From: Streptomyces sp. NBC_01283 | GTDB lineage: Bacteria > Actinomycetota > Actinomycetes > Streptomycetales > Streptomycetaceae | Assembly: GCF_041435335.1 (NCBI RefSeq) | Contig: NZ_CP108430.1 | Span: forward strand, 1,860,001 to 1,924,000 | DNA length: 64,000 nucleotides | Direction: 5' to 3' | In this document: one piece after another, positions 1-7,566 of the stretch | Layout: every line of letters starts with the position of its first letter | How positions within the stretch are numbered: position 1 is the first letter of the stretch | Position numbers and translations under genes: made by a program | The notes under the pieces: generated by a model | What the model was told of the DNA's origin: nothing | The model's input: only the letters and a program-made list of their open reading frames with translations | Databases searched by the model: none

Positions 1-203
1 GCCGGGCCTGCGTGAACCGGATCATCACCGACCTCGGCGTCCTGGACATCACCGAAACCGGCCTGGAACTGGTGGAGTTGGCGACCGGAGTCACCCCCGG
101 CGAGATCACCGCCCGGACGGCGGCCAAGGTCCGCATCCCCGAAGCCGTCAGCTCCGGCGCTCCGGACGCCCTCGCCGAGGGAACCGGTCATGAGCCCGCG
201 TGA
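1..203 (+). CDS. pcaJ: 3-oxoacid/3-oxoadipate CoA-transferase subunit B, C-terminal end (partial)
   Basis: The reading frame is open from the window edge (frame starting at base 3) and ends with TGA at 201-203, so only about the last 66 residues are present. The run RACVNRIITDLGVLD followed by a Glu/Leu-rich stretch and VTPGEI is typical of the C-terminus of the beta subunit of class I CoA-transferases. In the beta-ketoadipate pathway this subunit, with PcaI, moves CoA from succinyl-CoA to 3-oxoadipate. The downstream pcaHGB-DC genes make PcaJ the most likely identity; an acetoacetate-type transferase cannot be excluded from this fragment. A GTG at 12 is internal to the gene and is not the start. 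Confidence 0.8.
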   Translation, partial: RACVNRIITDLGVLDITETGLELVELATGVTPGEITARTAAKVRIPEAVSSGAPDALAEGTGHEPA

Positions 204-306
204 CGTCCACGTCGTCGACGCCGGGGCGCGGCTCGGCGGGACCGTCGCCCCTCACCTCGCCCCTCACCAGCAGCCGTACTCACGGAGACTCACGGAGCCG
301 AGAGAC
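190..306 (+). pseudogene. Possible pcaF (thiolase) N-terminal relic between pcaJ and pcaH
   Basis: An ATG at 190 overlaps the end of pcaJ and opens a frame reading MSPRDVHVVDAGARLGG, which runs without a stop straight into pcaH. Thiolases of the PcaF type begin with a similar string (a few residues, then VVDAVRTPxGR and a GG pair). In the S. coelicolor pca operon pcaF lies exactly here, between pcaJ and pcaH. I infer that pcaF was deleted here, leaving about 39 codons of its 5' end or promoter-proximal sequence. The match is short, so this is tentative; the alternative is a random open leader. Confidence 0.4.
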
Positions 307-1077
307 ATGCCCCTCACCGAACCCCTGCCCGACGGGCTGAGCCAGCGGGAGATAGACACGGAGGTCGCCAAGGCGCAGGCCACGGCGGCGCCCTCCGACC
401 ATCCGCCGCGCGACTACCCCCCGTACCGCAGCAGCCATCTCCGCCACCCCAAGCAGCCGCTGATCCCGCTGCGTGACCCGGAGGCCGTGGAGCTGAGCGG
501 TCCCGCGTTCGGCGTCACCGACATCACGGCGCTCGACCGCGATCTGACGCGGCAGCACCTGGGCGAGCCGCTCGGCGAGCGGATCACCGTGTCCGGCCGC
601 GTCCTCGACCGCGAAGGGCGCCCGGTTCGGGGCCAGTTGGTCGAGCTGTGGCAGGCCAACGCGTCCGGCCGGTACGCCCACCAGCTCGACCAGCACCCGG
701 CGCCGCTCGACCCGAACTTCACCGGCTTCGGCCGCTGTCTGACCGACGACGAGGGGGCGTACTCCTTCACGACGATCAAGCCGGGTGCGTACCCGTGGCG
801 CAACCACGTCAACGCGTGGCGTCCCGCCCACATCCACTTCTCGCTCTTCGGCACGGCGTTCGCGCAGCGCCTGGTGACGCAGATGTACTTCCCGGGCGAC
901 CCGCTCTTCCCCTACGACCCGGTGCTGCGCTCGGTCACCGACGAGTCGGCGCGACAGCGCCTGGTCTCCGCCTACGAGCACGATCTCTCCGCCCCCGAGT
1001 GGTCACTCGGCTACCGCTGGGACATCGTCCTCGACGGCCCCTCCGCGACGCTTTTCGAGGAAGGCGACCACCACTGA
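307..1077 (+). CDS. pcaH: Protocatechuate 3,4-dioxygenase beta subunit
   Basis: PcaH with PcaG opens the ring of protocatechuate between C3 and C4, giving 3-carboxy-cis,cis-muconate. The 256-residue protein has the intradiol dioxygenase fold. The Fe(III) ligand set is visible: a Tyr in ASGRYAHQ, a Tyr in PGAYPWRN, and two His in RPAHIHFSLFG. The start is placed at ATG 307 because the sequence GAGCCGAGAGAC before it gives a ribosome site and because known PcaH proteins begin near MPLTEP-type sequence. The frame is open further upstream to 190, but that part looks like a relic. The stop overlaps the start of pcaG by one base, which points to translational coupling. Confidence 0.93.
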   Translation: MPLTEPLPDGLSQREIDTEVAKAQATAAPSDHPPRDYPPYRSSHLRHPKQPLIPLRDPEAVELSGPAFGVTDITALDRDLTRQHLGEPLGERITVSGRVLDREGRPVRGQLVELWQANASGRYAHQLDQHPAPLDPNFTGFGRCLTDDEGAYSFTTIKPGAYPWRNHVNAWRPAHIHFSLFGTAFAQRLVTQMYFPGDPLFPYDPVLRSVTDESARQRLVSAYEHDLSAPEWSLGYRWDIVLDGPSATLFEEGDHH

Positions 1078-1631
1078 TGCCGTACGCCCCCACCCCTTCC
1101 CAGACCGTCGGCCCCTTCTACGGCTACGCGCTGCCCTTCCCGCGGGGCGGCGAGGTCGCGCCGGCCGGCCACCCGGACACGGTCACCCTGCACGGGTACG
1201 TGTACGACGGCGCGGGCAATCCCGTCCCCGACGCGCTCATCGAGACCTGGCAGCCCGCGCCCGACGGCTCCCGCACGGGCGCGCCGGGATCACTGCGGCA
1301 CGACCCGGTCTCGGGCGAGGTCATCGGCCGTGACGGCGTCGCGTTCACCGGGTTCGGCCGCGTGCCGACCGACGCGGACGGCCACTGGACGGTCCGTACG
1401 CTCCCGCCGGGCGGCGTCTCGTACATCGCGGTCGCGGTCTTCGCGCGCGGCCTGCTCCACCACCTCTACACGCGCGCCTATCTGGTCGACGAGCCCGGCG
1501 ACCCGCTCCTCGGCTCCCTCGACCCGGCGCGGCGTACGACGCTGATCGCCCGCCCCGAGGCCAGCCACACGTACCGTTTCGACATCCGCCTTCAGGGTGA
1601 GGGCGAATCGGTGTTCCTGGAGTTCCCGTGA
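1077..1631 (+). CDS. pcaG: Protocatechuate 3,4-dioxygenase alpha subunit
   Basis: This 184-residue protein is the non-iron-binding partner of PcaH in the intradiol dioxygenase. It starts with the family signature SQTVGPFYGYALPF and carries the beta-sandwich core (VTLHGYVYDGAGNPVPDALIETWQP), but it lacks the Tyr/His iron ligands. Its ATG overlaps the pcaH stop by one base and its own stop overlaps the GTG of pcaB, so pcaHGB form one coupled operon. Length and motifs are standard for actinobacterial PcaG. Confidence 0.93.
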   Translation: MPYAPTPSQTVGPFYGYALPFPRGGEVAPAGHPDTVTLHGYVYDGAGNPVPDALIETWQPAPDGSRTGAPGSLRHDPVSGEVIGRDGVAFTGFGRVPTDADGHWTVRTLPPGGVSYIAVAVFARGLLHHLYTRAYLVDEPGDPLLGSLDPARRTTLIARPEASHTYRFDIRLQGEGESVFLEFP

Positions 1632-3079
1632 GTCCGGCGAGTCCCATGAGTTCAGCGAGTCCAGTCAGCCCAGTGAGTCTTGAAGGTGTCGACGTCGGGC
1701 TTCTCGCCCCCGGGCGAGCGGGCTCACCGGCCGAGTCCGCGACGGGCGACACGGCCTTCCTGCAGGCGATCCTTGACGCGGAGGCGGCGCTGACGCGGGC
1801 GCAGGCCGAGGCGGGCCTGGCCCCCGCGGAGGCGGCGACGGCCGTCACCGCCGCGGCCCGCGCCGACCGTTTCGACGTACGCGATGTCGCGCTCCGCGCG
1901 CGGTCCGGCGGCAATCCGGTGATCCCGCTGGTCGCGGACCTGACGGCGGCGGTGCCCGCGGAGGCCGCGCCGTACGTCCATCGCGGGGCGACCAGCCAGG
2001 ACATCCTGGACACGGCGATGATGCTGGTCGCGCGGCGCACGCTGGACCTGATCCTGGCGGACCTGGCCCGCACGGAGGCAGCGCTCGCCCGCCTCGCGGC
2101 GGAGCACCGGGACACGGTGCTGCCGGGTCGCACCCTGACCCAGCACGCGGTCCCGACGACTTTCGGCCTCAAGGCTGCGGGCTGGCGCGCGCTGACCCTC
2201 GACGCGCGGGACAGGGTGCGGGCGGTGCGTGACGCGCTCCCTGCCCAACTGGGCGGCGCGGCAGGCACGTTGGCTGCTTTCGGGGCGTACGCCGACGGCG
2301 CGGACGCGGGGGCGCTCCCGGCGGACGTCGGCACCGGCACCGGCACCGGCACCGGCACCGGCACCGGCATCGGCATCGGGGAAGCCCTCGTCCCGGTCTA
2401 CTCCCGGCATCTCCAACTGGCCGCGCCCGCCCTCCCCTGGCACACCCTCCGTACCCCGGTCGCCGACCTCGCCGCGGTTCTCGCCTTCACCGCCGGAGCC
2501 CTGGGCAAGGCGGCCGTGGACATCCTCACCCTCGCCCGTACGGAGATCGCCGAACTCTCCGAGGGAGCGGGCGGCGGTTCCTCCGCCATGCCCCACAAGG
2601 CGAACCCCGTGCGCTCCACCCTTGTCGTGGCCGCCGCGCGCCGCGCCCCCGGCCTGGCCGCGACGCTCCACGCGTCGATGGCCGCCGAGGACGAACGCCC
2701 CGCAGGTGCCTGGCACGCGGAGTGGGAATCCCTGCGCGACCTCCTCCGCACGGTCGGCGGCGCGAGCGCCCACGCGGCGGAGCTCACCGAGAACCTCCAG
2801 GTCCACCCGGAGGCGATGCGCGAACACCTCGGCCTCACGCACGGGTTGATCGTCTCCGAACGTCTCACCGCGGAGCTGACGCCTCTCCTGGGACGGGCCC
2901 GCGCGAAGGAGCTCCTCACCTCGGCGGCCCGCCGCACCCGCGACCAGGGCAGGACCCTCCTGGAGGTCCTCGCCGAAGAGCCCGAGCTGTCGGCCGTCGA
3001 CCTCACCGAACTCACCGACCCCGCCCGTTACACCGGCTCCGCCGGAGCCCTCACGGACCGAGCCCTGGAGCGACGATGA
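1628..3079 (+). CDS. pcaB: 3-carboxy-cis,cis-muconate cycloisomerase
   Basis: PcaB converts 3-carboxy-cis,cis-muconate to 4-carboxymuconolactone. It belongs to the fumarase/aspartase superfamily. The signature loop GGSSAMPHKANPV is present near residue 320, and the N-terminal DVGLLAPGRAGSPAE is characteristic of PcaB. GTG 1628 overlaps the pcaG stop (GTGA); an ATG at 1646 is an alternative start. The first 17 residues are a low-complexity Ser/Pro/Ala run that reads as a repeat. At residues about 235-250 a hexanucleotide repeat adds a Gly-Thr/Gly-Ile run (see separate entry), placed in a surface region between the conserved helices. The stop overlaps the ATG of pcaDC. Confidence 0.92.
   Translation: MSPASPMSSASPVSPVSLEGVDVGLLAPGRAGSPAESATGDTAFLQAILDAEAALTRAQAEAGLAPAEAATAVTAAARADRFDVRDVALRARSGGNPVIPLVADLTAAVPAEAAPYVHRGATSQDILDTAMMLVARRTLDLILADLARTEAALARLAAEHRDTVLPGRTLTQHAVPTTFGLKAAGWRALTLDARDRVRAVRDALPAQLGGAAGTLAAFGAYADGADAGALPADVGTGTGTGTGTGTGIGIGEALVPVYSRHLQLAAPALPWHTLRTPVADLAAVLAFTAGALGKAAVDILTLARTEIAELSEGAGGGSSAMPHKANPVRSTLVVAAARRAPGLAATLHASMAAEDERPAGAWHAEWESLRDLLRTVGGASAHAAELTENLQVHPEAMREHLGLTHGLIVSERLTAELTPLLGRARAKELLTSAARRTRDQGRTLLEVLAEEPELSAVDLTELTDPARYTGSAGALTDRALERR
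2330..2377 (+). repeat. GGCACC hexanucleotide microsatellite inside pcaB
   Basis: Six perfect copies of GGCACC are followed by two of GGCATC. They encode (Gly-Thr)6(Gly-Ile)2 in the pcaB frame. The unit is a multiple of three, so copy-number change would alter loop length without shifting the frame. Confidence 0.95.
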
Positions 3080-4188
3080 CCGTCAAGCTGCCGCACCACA
3101 CCACCGAGGGCGCCCCGACCGCGCCGCCCCTCCTCCTCGGCTCCTCCGTCGGCACCTCCACCGCTCTGTGGGACGCCGTGGCGCCCGAACTCTCCACCAC
3201 CCACCGGGTCGTACGCTGGGACCTCCCCGGCCACGGCAAGTCCCCCGCCGACCTGATCGGCCCGGGCGCGACCGTCGCCGACCTGGCCGGCCTGGCTCTC
3301 GCGCTCGCCGATTCGCTGGGCATCGACCGCTTCGCGTACGCGGGCGTCTCCCTCGGCGGCGCGATCGGCCTGCACCTGGCCGCGCACCACCCCGAGCGGG
3401 TCGAGAGCCTCGCCGTGATCTGCTCGTCGGCGCACTTCGGCGGCCGCGCCCGCTGGGAGGAGCGCGCGGCACTCGTGCGCCGCGAAGGCCTGGCCACGCT
3501 CGCGGAGAGCGCGCCGGAGCGCTGGTTCACCCCCGGGTTCACCGTGCCGGGCCTGGTGGACGACCACCGGAACACCGACCCCGGCGCGTACGCGGCCTGC
3601 TGCGACGCGCTGGCGGCGTACGACATCAGGGAGTCGCTGGCCACGATCACCGCCCCCACCCTCGTCGTCGCGGGCCGCGAGGACCCGGCGACGCCGCCCG
3701 CCCACGCACGCGAGATCGCCGACGCGGTGCCCGGCGCCTCCCTCACGGAGCTGGCGGGCGCCTCGCATCTGGCGCCCGCGGAACGGCCGGATGCCGTGAC
3801 CGCCGCGCTGCGCACGCACTTGACGGGCGCCGCCGCGAGCGGAATGGCAGTGCGCCGCGCGGTACTCGGCGACCCTCATGTGGACCGCGCGCAGGGGAAC
3901 ACCACGCCCTTCACGGCCCGCTTCCAGGACTTCATCTCCCGCTACGCCTGGGGCGAGATCTGGACCGACCCCACCCTCGCGCACCGCGAACGCAGCATGA
4001 TCACCATGACCGCGCTGGTCGCGCACGGACACTACGACGAGCTGGCCATGCACGTCAGGGCGGCCCGCCGCATCGGGCTCACTCCGGAGGAGATCGGCGC
4101 GGTGCTGCTCCAGAGCGCGGTCTACTGCGGGGTGCCCGCCGCCAATTCGGCATTCGCGGTGGCACAGCGGGTCCTCGCCGAGGAATAG
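3076..4188 (+). CDS. pcaDC: Bifunctional 3-oxoadipate enol-lactonase / 4-carboxymuconolactone decarboxylase
   Basis: This 370-residue fusion (also called PcaL) carries out the decarboxylation of 4-carboxymuconolactone and the hydrolysis of the resulting enol-lactone to 3-oxoadipate. Residues 1-255 are an alpha/beta hydrolase with nucleophile elbow AGVSLGGA, an acid in VVAGREDPATP and the histidine in LAGASHLAP. Residues about 258-370 are a carboxymuconolactone decarboxylase domain (AVLGDPHVDRAQ, TALVAHGHYDELAMHVRAA). The ATG at 3076 overlaps the pcaB stop by four bases. The frame extends upstream to 2722 inside pcaB, but that is not coding here. It closes the pca operon. Confidence 0.93.
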   Translation: MTVKLPHHTTEGAPTAPPLLLGSSVGTSTALWDAVAPELSTTHRVVRWDLPGHGKSPADLIGPGATVADLAGLALALADSLGIDRFAYAGVSLGGAIGLHLAAHHPERVESLAVICSSAHFGGRARWEERAALVRREGLATLAESAPERWFTPGFTVPGLVDDHRNTDPGAYAACCDALAAYDIRESLATITAPTLVVAGREDPATPPAHAREIADAVPGASLTELAGASHLAPAERPDAVTAALRTHLTGAAASGMAVRRAVLGDPHVDRAQGNTTPFTARFQDFISRYAWGEIWTDPTLAHRERSMITMTALVAHGHYDELAMHVRAARRIGLTPEEIGAVLLQSAVYCGVPAANSAFAVAQRVLAEE

Positions 4189-4227
4189 CGGGGCAGCGGT
4201 CCGGGGCCGACCCTTTAAGCTGCTGCT

Positions 4228-4286
4228 GATCAGGGGGATCAGGGGATTCAGGGGTTCAGGGGACTCAGGGGTTCAGGGGAACTGGG
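4228..4286 (+). repeat. G-rich tandem repeat in the leader of the Ser/Thr kinase gene
   Basis: Seven imperfect 8-9 bp units of the form (N)TCAGGGG, such as GATCAGGGG, ATTCAGGGG and ACTCAGGGG, end 11 bp before the ATG at 4298. Runs of four or more G separated by 4-5 bases could fold as a G-quadruplex in RNA or DNA. The repeat also offers several weak Shine-Dalgarno-like GGGG blocks. Confidence 0.9.
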
Positions 4287-4297
4287 GGCAAGAGGCG

Positions 4298-6055
4298 ATG
4301 AACGACGCTGCTGAGGTGTTCCAGCCGCTACAGGCTGATGATCCGCCCGTGGTGGCCGGCTATCGTCTCGCGGCCCGGATCGGCGCCGGGGGCATGGGCC
4401 GGGTCTATCTGTCGCACACGCAGGGCGGCCGGCCGGTCGCGATCAAGGTGGTGCGGCCGGAGCTGGCCGACGACCCTGCCTTCCGGCGGCGGTTCGGGCG
4501 GGAGATAAAGGCGGCCCAGCGGGTCCGGGGCGCCTACACGGCCGAGCTGATCGACGCCGACGCGGACGGCGTGCCGCCCTGGCTGGCCACGCTGTACGTG
4601 CCGGGTCCCTCGCTGACGGAGGCCGTGGCCCGGCGCGGACCGCTGCCGGTCCCGGCGGTGCTGTGGCTGGTGGCGGGGATCGCCGAGGCGCTCCAGGCCA
4701 TCCACGGCGCCCGCATCGTGCACCGGGACCTGAAGCCGTCGAACGTGCTCCTCGCCGCCGACGGGCCGCGAGTGATCGACTTCGGCATCTCGCTGACCTC
4801 CAGCGCCACTTCCGCGTACACGGCCACGGGCTCCGCCGCCGGTACTCCCCAGTTCATGGCTCCCGAGCAGGCGTCCGCGGGCGAGGTCACGGCGGCCACC
4901 GACGTCTTCGCGCTCGGCCAGACAGCGGCGTTCGCGGCACTGGGCGAGCCGCTGTACGGGGACGGCCCCTCGGTCGGTGTGCTGTACCGGATCGTGCACT
5001 CGGAGCCGGATCTCTCTCTGCTGCCCGCGCAGCTCCGGCCGCTGTTCGCCAAGTGCCTGGCCGCCGATCCGGCGGAGCGGGCCACCCTTGCGGAGATCGT
5101 GGAGTGGTGCCGCCAGCGGCTTGGGCGGGACACCGACCCGGGCACGGGCCTTGCCGTCTGGCGGGACGTCATGGGACCGGAGGTCAGGGTTCCGGCGCCG
5201 GTGCCGCACCCGACCCCGGTGCACACGCTGCCGGTGCCGTCCGCGTACCCGCTTCCCTCGCACCCGCTGTCCTCCCAGTCACCGTCCTTTCAGTCGATGC
5301 CTCCGCAGTCGTTGTTCGCGCCGCCGCAGGCGACGACCCGGCCGACGGGGCCGGACGAGCGGCGGTCACGCCGAAGACGCAACGCGCTCATCACGGGCAT
5401 CGTGACGGGGAGTGCGCTGCTGGTGATGGGCCTGACGTGGGCGGTCATGGACGCGACGGACCTGCTCCGCAACGGGGACACGTCCTCGAAGTCCGGGTCG
5501 GAGGCCACGGGACGGTCGCCGGGGTCCACGTCCGGAGGGGCGGATTCGGCGGCCGGTGACGCCTCCGGGACCGATGAGAACTCGGCGGCCGGTGACGGGA
5601 GCGGCCGGTCGGGCGACGCGCCGAACCCCTCCTCGAAGTCCTCCTCGGACGCGTCCACCCCGCCGCGACCCATCGCGTACCCCCAGGAGTGGTTCGACGA
5701 GAAGAACTCCGTGAGCCTCAAGGAGCCGGTGGACCGCAAGGACCGCAAGGGCGACCTCCGTTTCGTCTGCGGGGAGGAGAACTGCTCGCTGGAGAGCGAC
5801 AAGAGCCTGATCACGCTGCTGTACAGCAAGCCGGGTGCCACCCTCGATTCGTGCCGGAGCGTCCTCAAGGGCGCCGACAGCCACGACCTCCCGCTGGCCG
5901 CGGTGGCGGCCGGGAGCGAGATCTGCGTGAAGAATCCCTCCGGGGACATCGCCCTGCTGGTGGTCCAGGTGAAGTCGACCGCGCTGCCGCAGGGCGGGTT
6001 CAGCTTCCTGACCGCGGACATGACGGTCTGGCGGGCGGGCCGTAACGCCTCGTAG
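4298..6055 (+). CDS. Transmembrane Ser/Thr protein kinase (PknB-type)
   Basis: The 585-residue protein has an N-terminal eukaryotic-type kinase domain (residues about 20-275) with the glycine loop IGAGGMGRVY, the ATP-binding Lys in VAIKVV (Lys50), catalytic HRDLKPSN and metal-binding DFG. A Pro/Ser-rich juxtamembrane stretch follows. One membrane helix lies at about 365-388 (NALITGIVTGSALLVMGLTW). A Ser/Thr/Gly-rich external linker leads to a C-terminal extracytoplasmic domain (about 465-585) with three or four Cys that I do not recognise; it is not PASTA. It is transcribed after the pca operon but separated by a 109-bp gap with its own repeat-rich leader. It probably senses an external signal. 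Confidence 0.9.
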   Translation: MNDAAEVFQPLQADDPPVVAGYRLAARIGAGGMGRVYLSHTQGGRPVAIKVVRPELADDPAFRRRFGREIKAAQRVRGAYTAELIDADADGVPPWLATLYVPGPSLTEAVARRGPLPVPAVLWLVAGIAEALQAIHGARIVHRDLKPSNVLLAADGPRVIDFGISLTSSATSAYTATGSAAGTPQFMAPEQASAGEVTAATDVFALGQTAAFAALGEPLYGDGPSVGVLYRIVHSEPDLSLLPAQLRPLFAKCLAADPAERATLAEIVEWCRQRLGRDTDPGTGLAVWRDVMGPEVRVPAPVPHPTPVHTLPVPSAYPLPSHPLSSQSPSFQSMPPQSLFAPPQATTRPTGPDERRSRRRRNALITGIVTGSALLVMGLTWAVMDATDLLRNGDTSSKSGSEATGRSPGSTSGGADSAAGDASGTDENSAAGDGSGRSGDAPNPSSKSSSDASTPPRPIAYPQEWFDEKNSVSLKEPVDRKDRKGDLRFVCGEENCSLESDKSLITLLYSKPGATLDSCRSVLKGADSHDLPLAAVAAGSEICVKNPSGDIALLVVQVKSTALPQGGFSFLTADMTVWRAGRNAS

Positions 6056-6060
6056 CACCC

Positions 6061-6085
6061 GCGCAGCGCCTATGTGGCGCTGCGC
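6061..6085. terminator. Hairpin between convergent kinase and hydrolase genes
   Basis: GCGCAGCGCC and GGCGCTGCGC form a perfect 10-bp stem with a TATGT loop. It starts five bases after the kinase stop and overlaps the stop of the opposing hydrolase gene, so it may serve both. There is no clear U-tract, as is common in Streptomyces. Confidence 0.65.
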
Positions 6086-7101
6086 TCGCTCGCCTCGCGG
6101 TACCGCCGCTCCATCGCGTCGACGAACGCGTCGTCTCCCGGCCGCCCCGCCCGCAGCAGGCGCCACCAATGCTCGATGCTCCAATTGGCCGGTTCCGTCG
6201 CCGCGATGAACTCCTCGACGAGCGAGAGGAAGCGCACGGGATCGGCGTGAAAGGGGAAGTGCCCGGCGCCCTCGAAGATCTCGAGGCGGCTGTCGGGCAT
6301 CGCCTCGTGCGCGGTGTACGCGTGGTCGACCGGAAGGACGCCGTCCCTGTCGCCCCAGACGAGGAGCGTGGGCATGCCCTGGGCGAGGTAGCAGCGGTCC
6401 AGCATCGTGACCACTTGGCCGCGCCAGTCGACGACGGACCGCAGCGTGCGGATGAACGCGGCCCGCGCCCACACGTCCGGCAACGCGTCGACCAGGCCCA
6501 TCAGTTCGGGCGCGTCCTGCCCGAGGCCGGTGTCGAGCAGCCGCAGCAGCGCGACGACGGCCCGCACCGGCAGACCGGCGCCGGGCAGCCCGAGCAGGGA
6601 GAGCAGCAGCGCCGCGCCGGGCAGCGAGACACCCCGCAGCACGGGGGTGACCTGTGGGCCGACGCCTCCCGTGCTCACCAGGACGAGCCGGTCGACGCGC
6701 TCGGGGAACTGGTAGGCGAACTGCATCGCGACCCCGCCGCCGAACGAGTGCCCGACGAGGGTGACCCGCTCGATGCCGAGTACGCCGAGCAGGTCCCGGA
6801 CTCCGTTGGCGTACGCGGCCACCGAGTAGTCGGCCCGGGGCTTCTGGGACGCGCCGTGACCGAGCAGGTCAGGGGCGATCACCGTGTGGGTACGGGCCAG
6901 TCGGGGGATCAGCGGGGACCATGTCGCCGACGAGTCGCCGATGCCGTGGATCAGCAGGATCGCCGGGCCCTCACCCGCCATGCGGTACGCGCGCCGGTAG
7001 CCGTGCACGGTGTGGAACCGCAGGGCACAACCGCTCTCGTCGCCCCCGCTCTCGTCACCGGTGGGAAGCCGCCTGGGCTGGAAGGGCAGGATCCGCGCCA
7101 T
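6070..7101 (-). CDS. Alpha/beta hydrolase
   Basis: The 343-residue protein has a standard alpha/beta hydrolase fold: oxyanion LLIHGIGDSS near residue 50, nucleophile elbow VGHSFGGG, catalytic Asp in LVWGDRDGVLP and catalytic His in EGAGHFPFHADP. A hydrophobic Leu-rich cap segment (GAALLLSLLGLPGAGLPVRAVVALL) lies after the nucleophile region. The start at 7101 gives MARILPFQP. The open frame continues upstream to 7224, but that part reads as non-coding sequence. Substrate is unknown; lipase/esterase or haloperoxidase-like roles are possible. Confidence 0.85.
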   Translation of the reverse strand: MARILPFQPRRLPTGDESGGDESGCALRFHTVHGYRRAYRMAGEGPAILLIHGIGDSSATWSPLIPRLARTHTVIAPDLLGHGASQKPRADYSVAAYANGVRDLLGVLGIERVTLVGHSFGGGVAMQFAYQFPERVDRLVLVSTGGVGPQVTPVLRGVSLPGAALLLSLLGLPGAGLPVRAVVALLRLLDTGLGQDAPELMGLVDALPDVWARAAFIRTLRSVVDWRGQVVTMLDRCYLAQGMPTLLVWGDRDGVLPVDHAYTAHEAMPDSRLEIFEGAGHFPFHADPVRFLSLVEEFIAATEPANWSIEHWWRLLRAGRPGDDAFVDAMERRYREASERSAT

Positions 7102-7194
7102 GGGCCGGAGTGTAGGGGGGCTGCGCGGTGCGGTGGTTTCGGCGGGGTTTCGGGTGGCGCAATACGGGCGCATCGCCGCCGTGTTGCTGTGCGG

Positions 7195-7490
7195 AGGCGT
7201 AGAACCCCAGGAACATGTCGACACCAGCGACGATCAGACGGCCCGTCAGGTCTTCGCTGATGTCGGTCCCGTACGAGCCGAATCCCAGGTGCGGGAAGAC
7301 CAGCAGGGAGTAGAGCTGGATGACCGCCGCCTCCATGTCGGGGACGGTGAGCCGCCCCCGGCCGGCGAGTTCGCGCAACGCGCCCGCGATCGCGGGGCGG
7401 TGGCTCTCCGGACCACGCGTGCCGTACGTCGCTGGAGAACTGGGTGGCGCGGCAGAGCACGGAGGGCACGGAACCGGTACGGGTGGCGTC
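7195..7490 (-). pseudogene. TetR regulator C-terminal relic, frameshifted
   Basis: No intact gene fits this gap. In one reverse frame the sequence reads SVLCRATQFSSDVRHAW (about 7420-7470), and in another it reads RPAIAGALRELAGRGRLTVPD and on to VDMFLGFY (about 7205-7400). These two runs resemble consecutive parts of a TetR-family C-terminal ligand domain, joined by a frameshift near 7405-7440. The N-terminal helix-turn-helix is absent before the neighbouring SDR gene begins. I infer a decayed regulator; it is too short for certainty. Confidence 0.45.
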
Positions 7491-7566
7491 GGATGCCTGA
7501 CGGCCGCTCACGCGCCGGACGAGCTCGGGCCGAACCCGTCCGGCGGCTCCCGGCGGCTCCCTCCGG

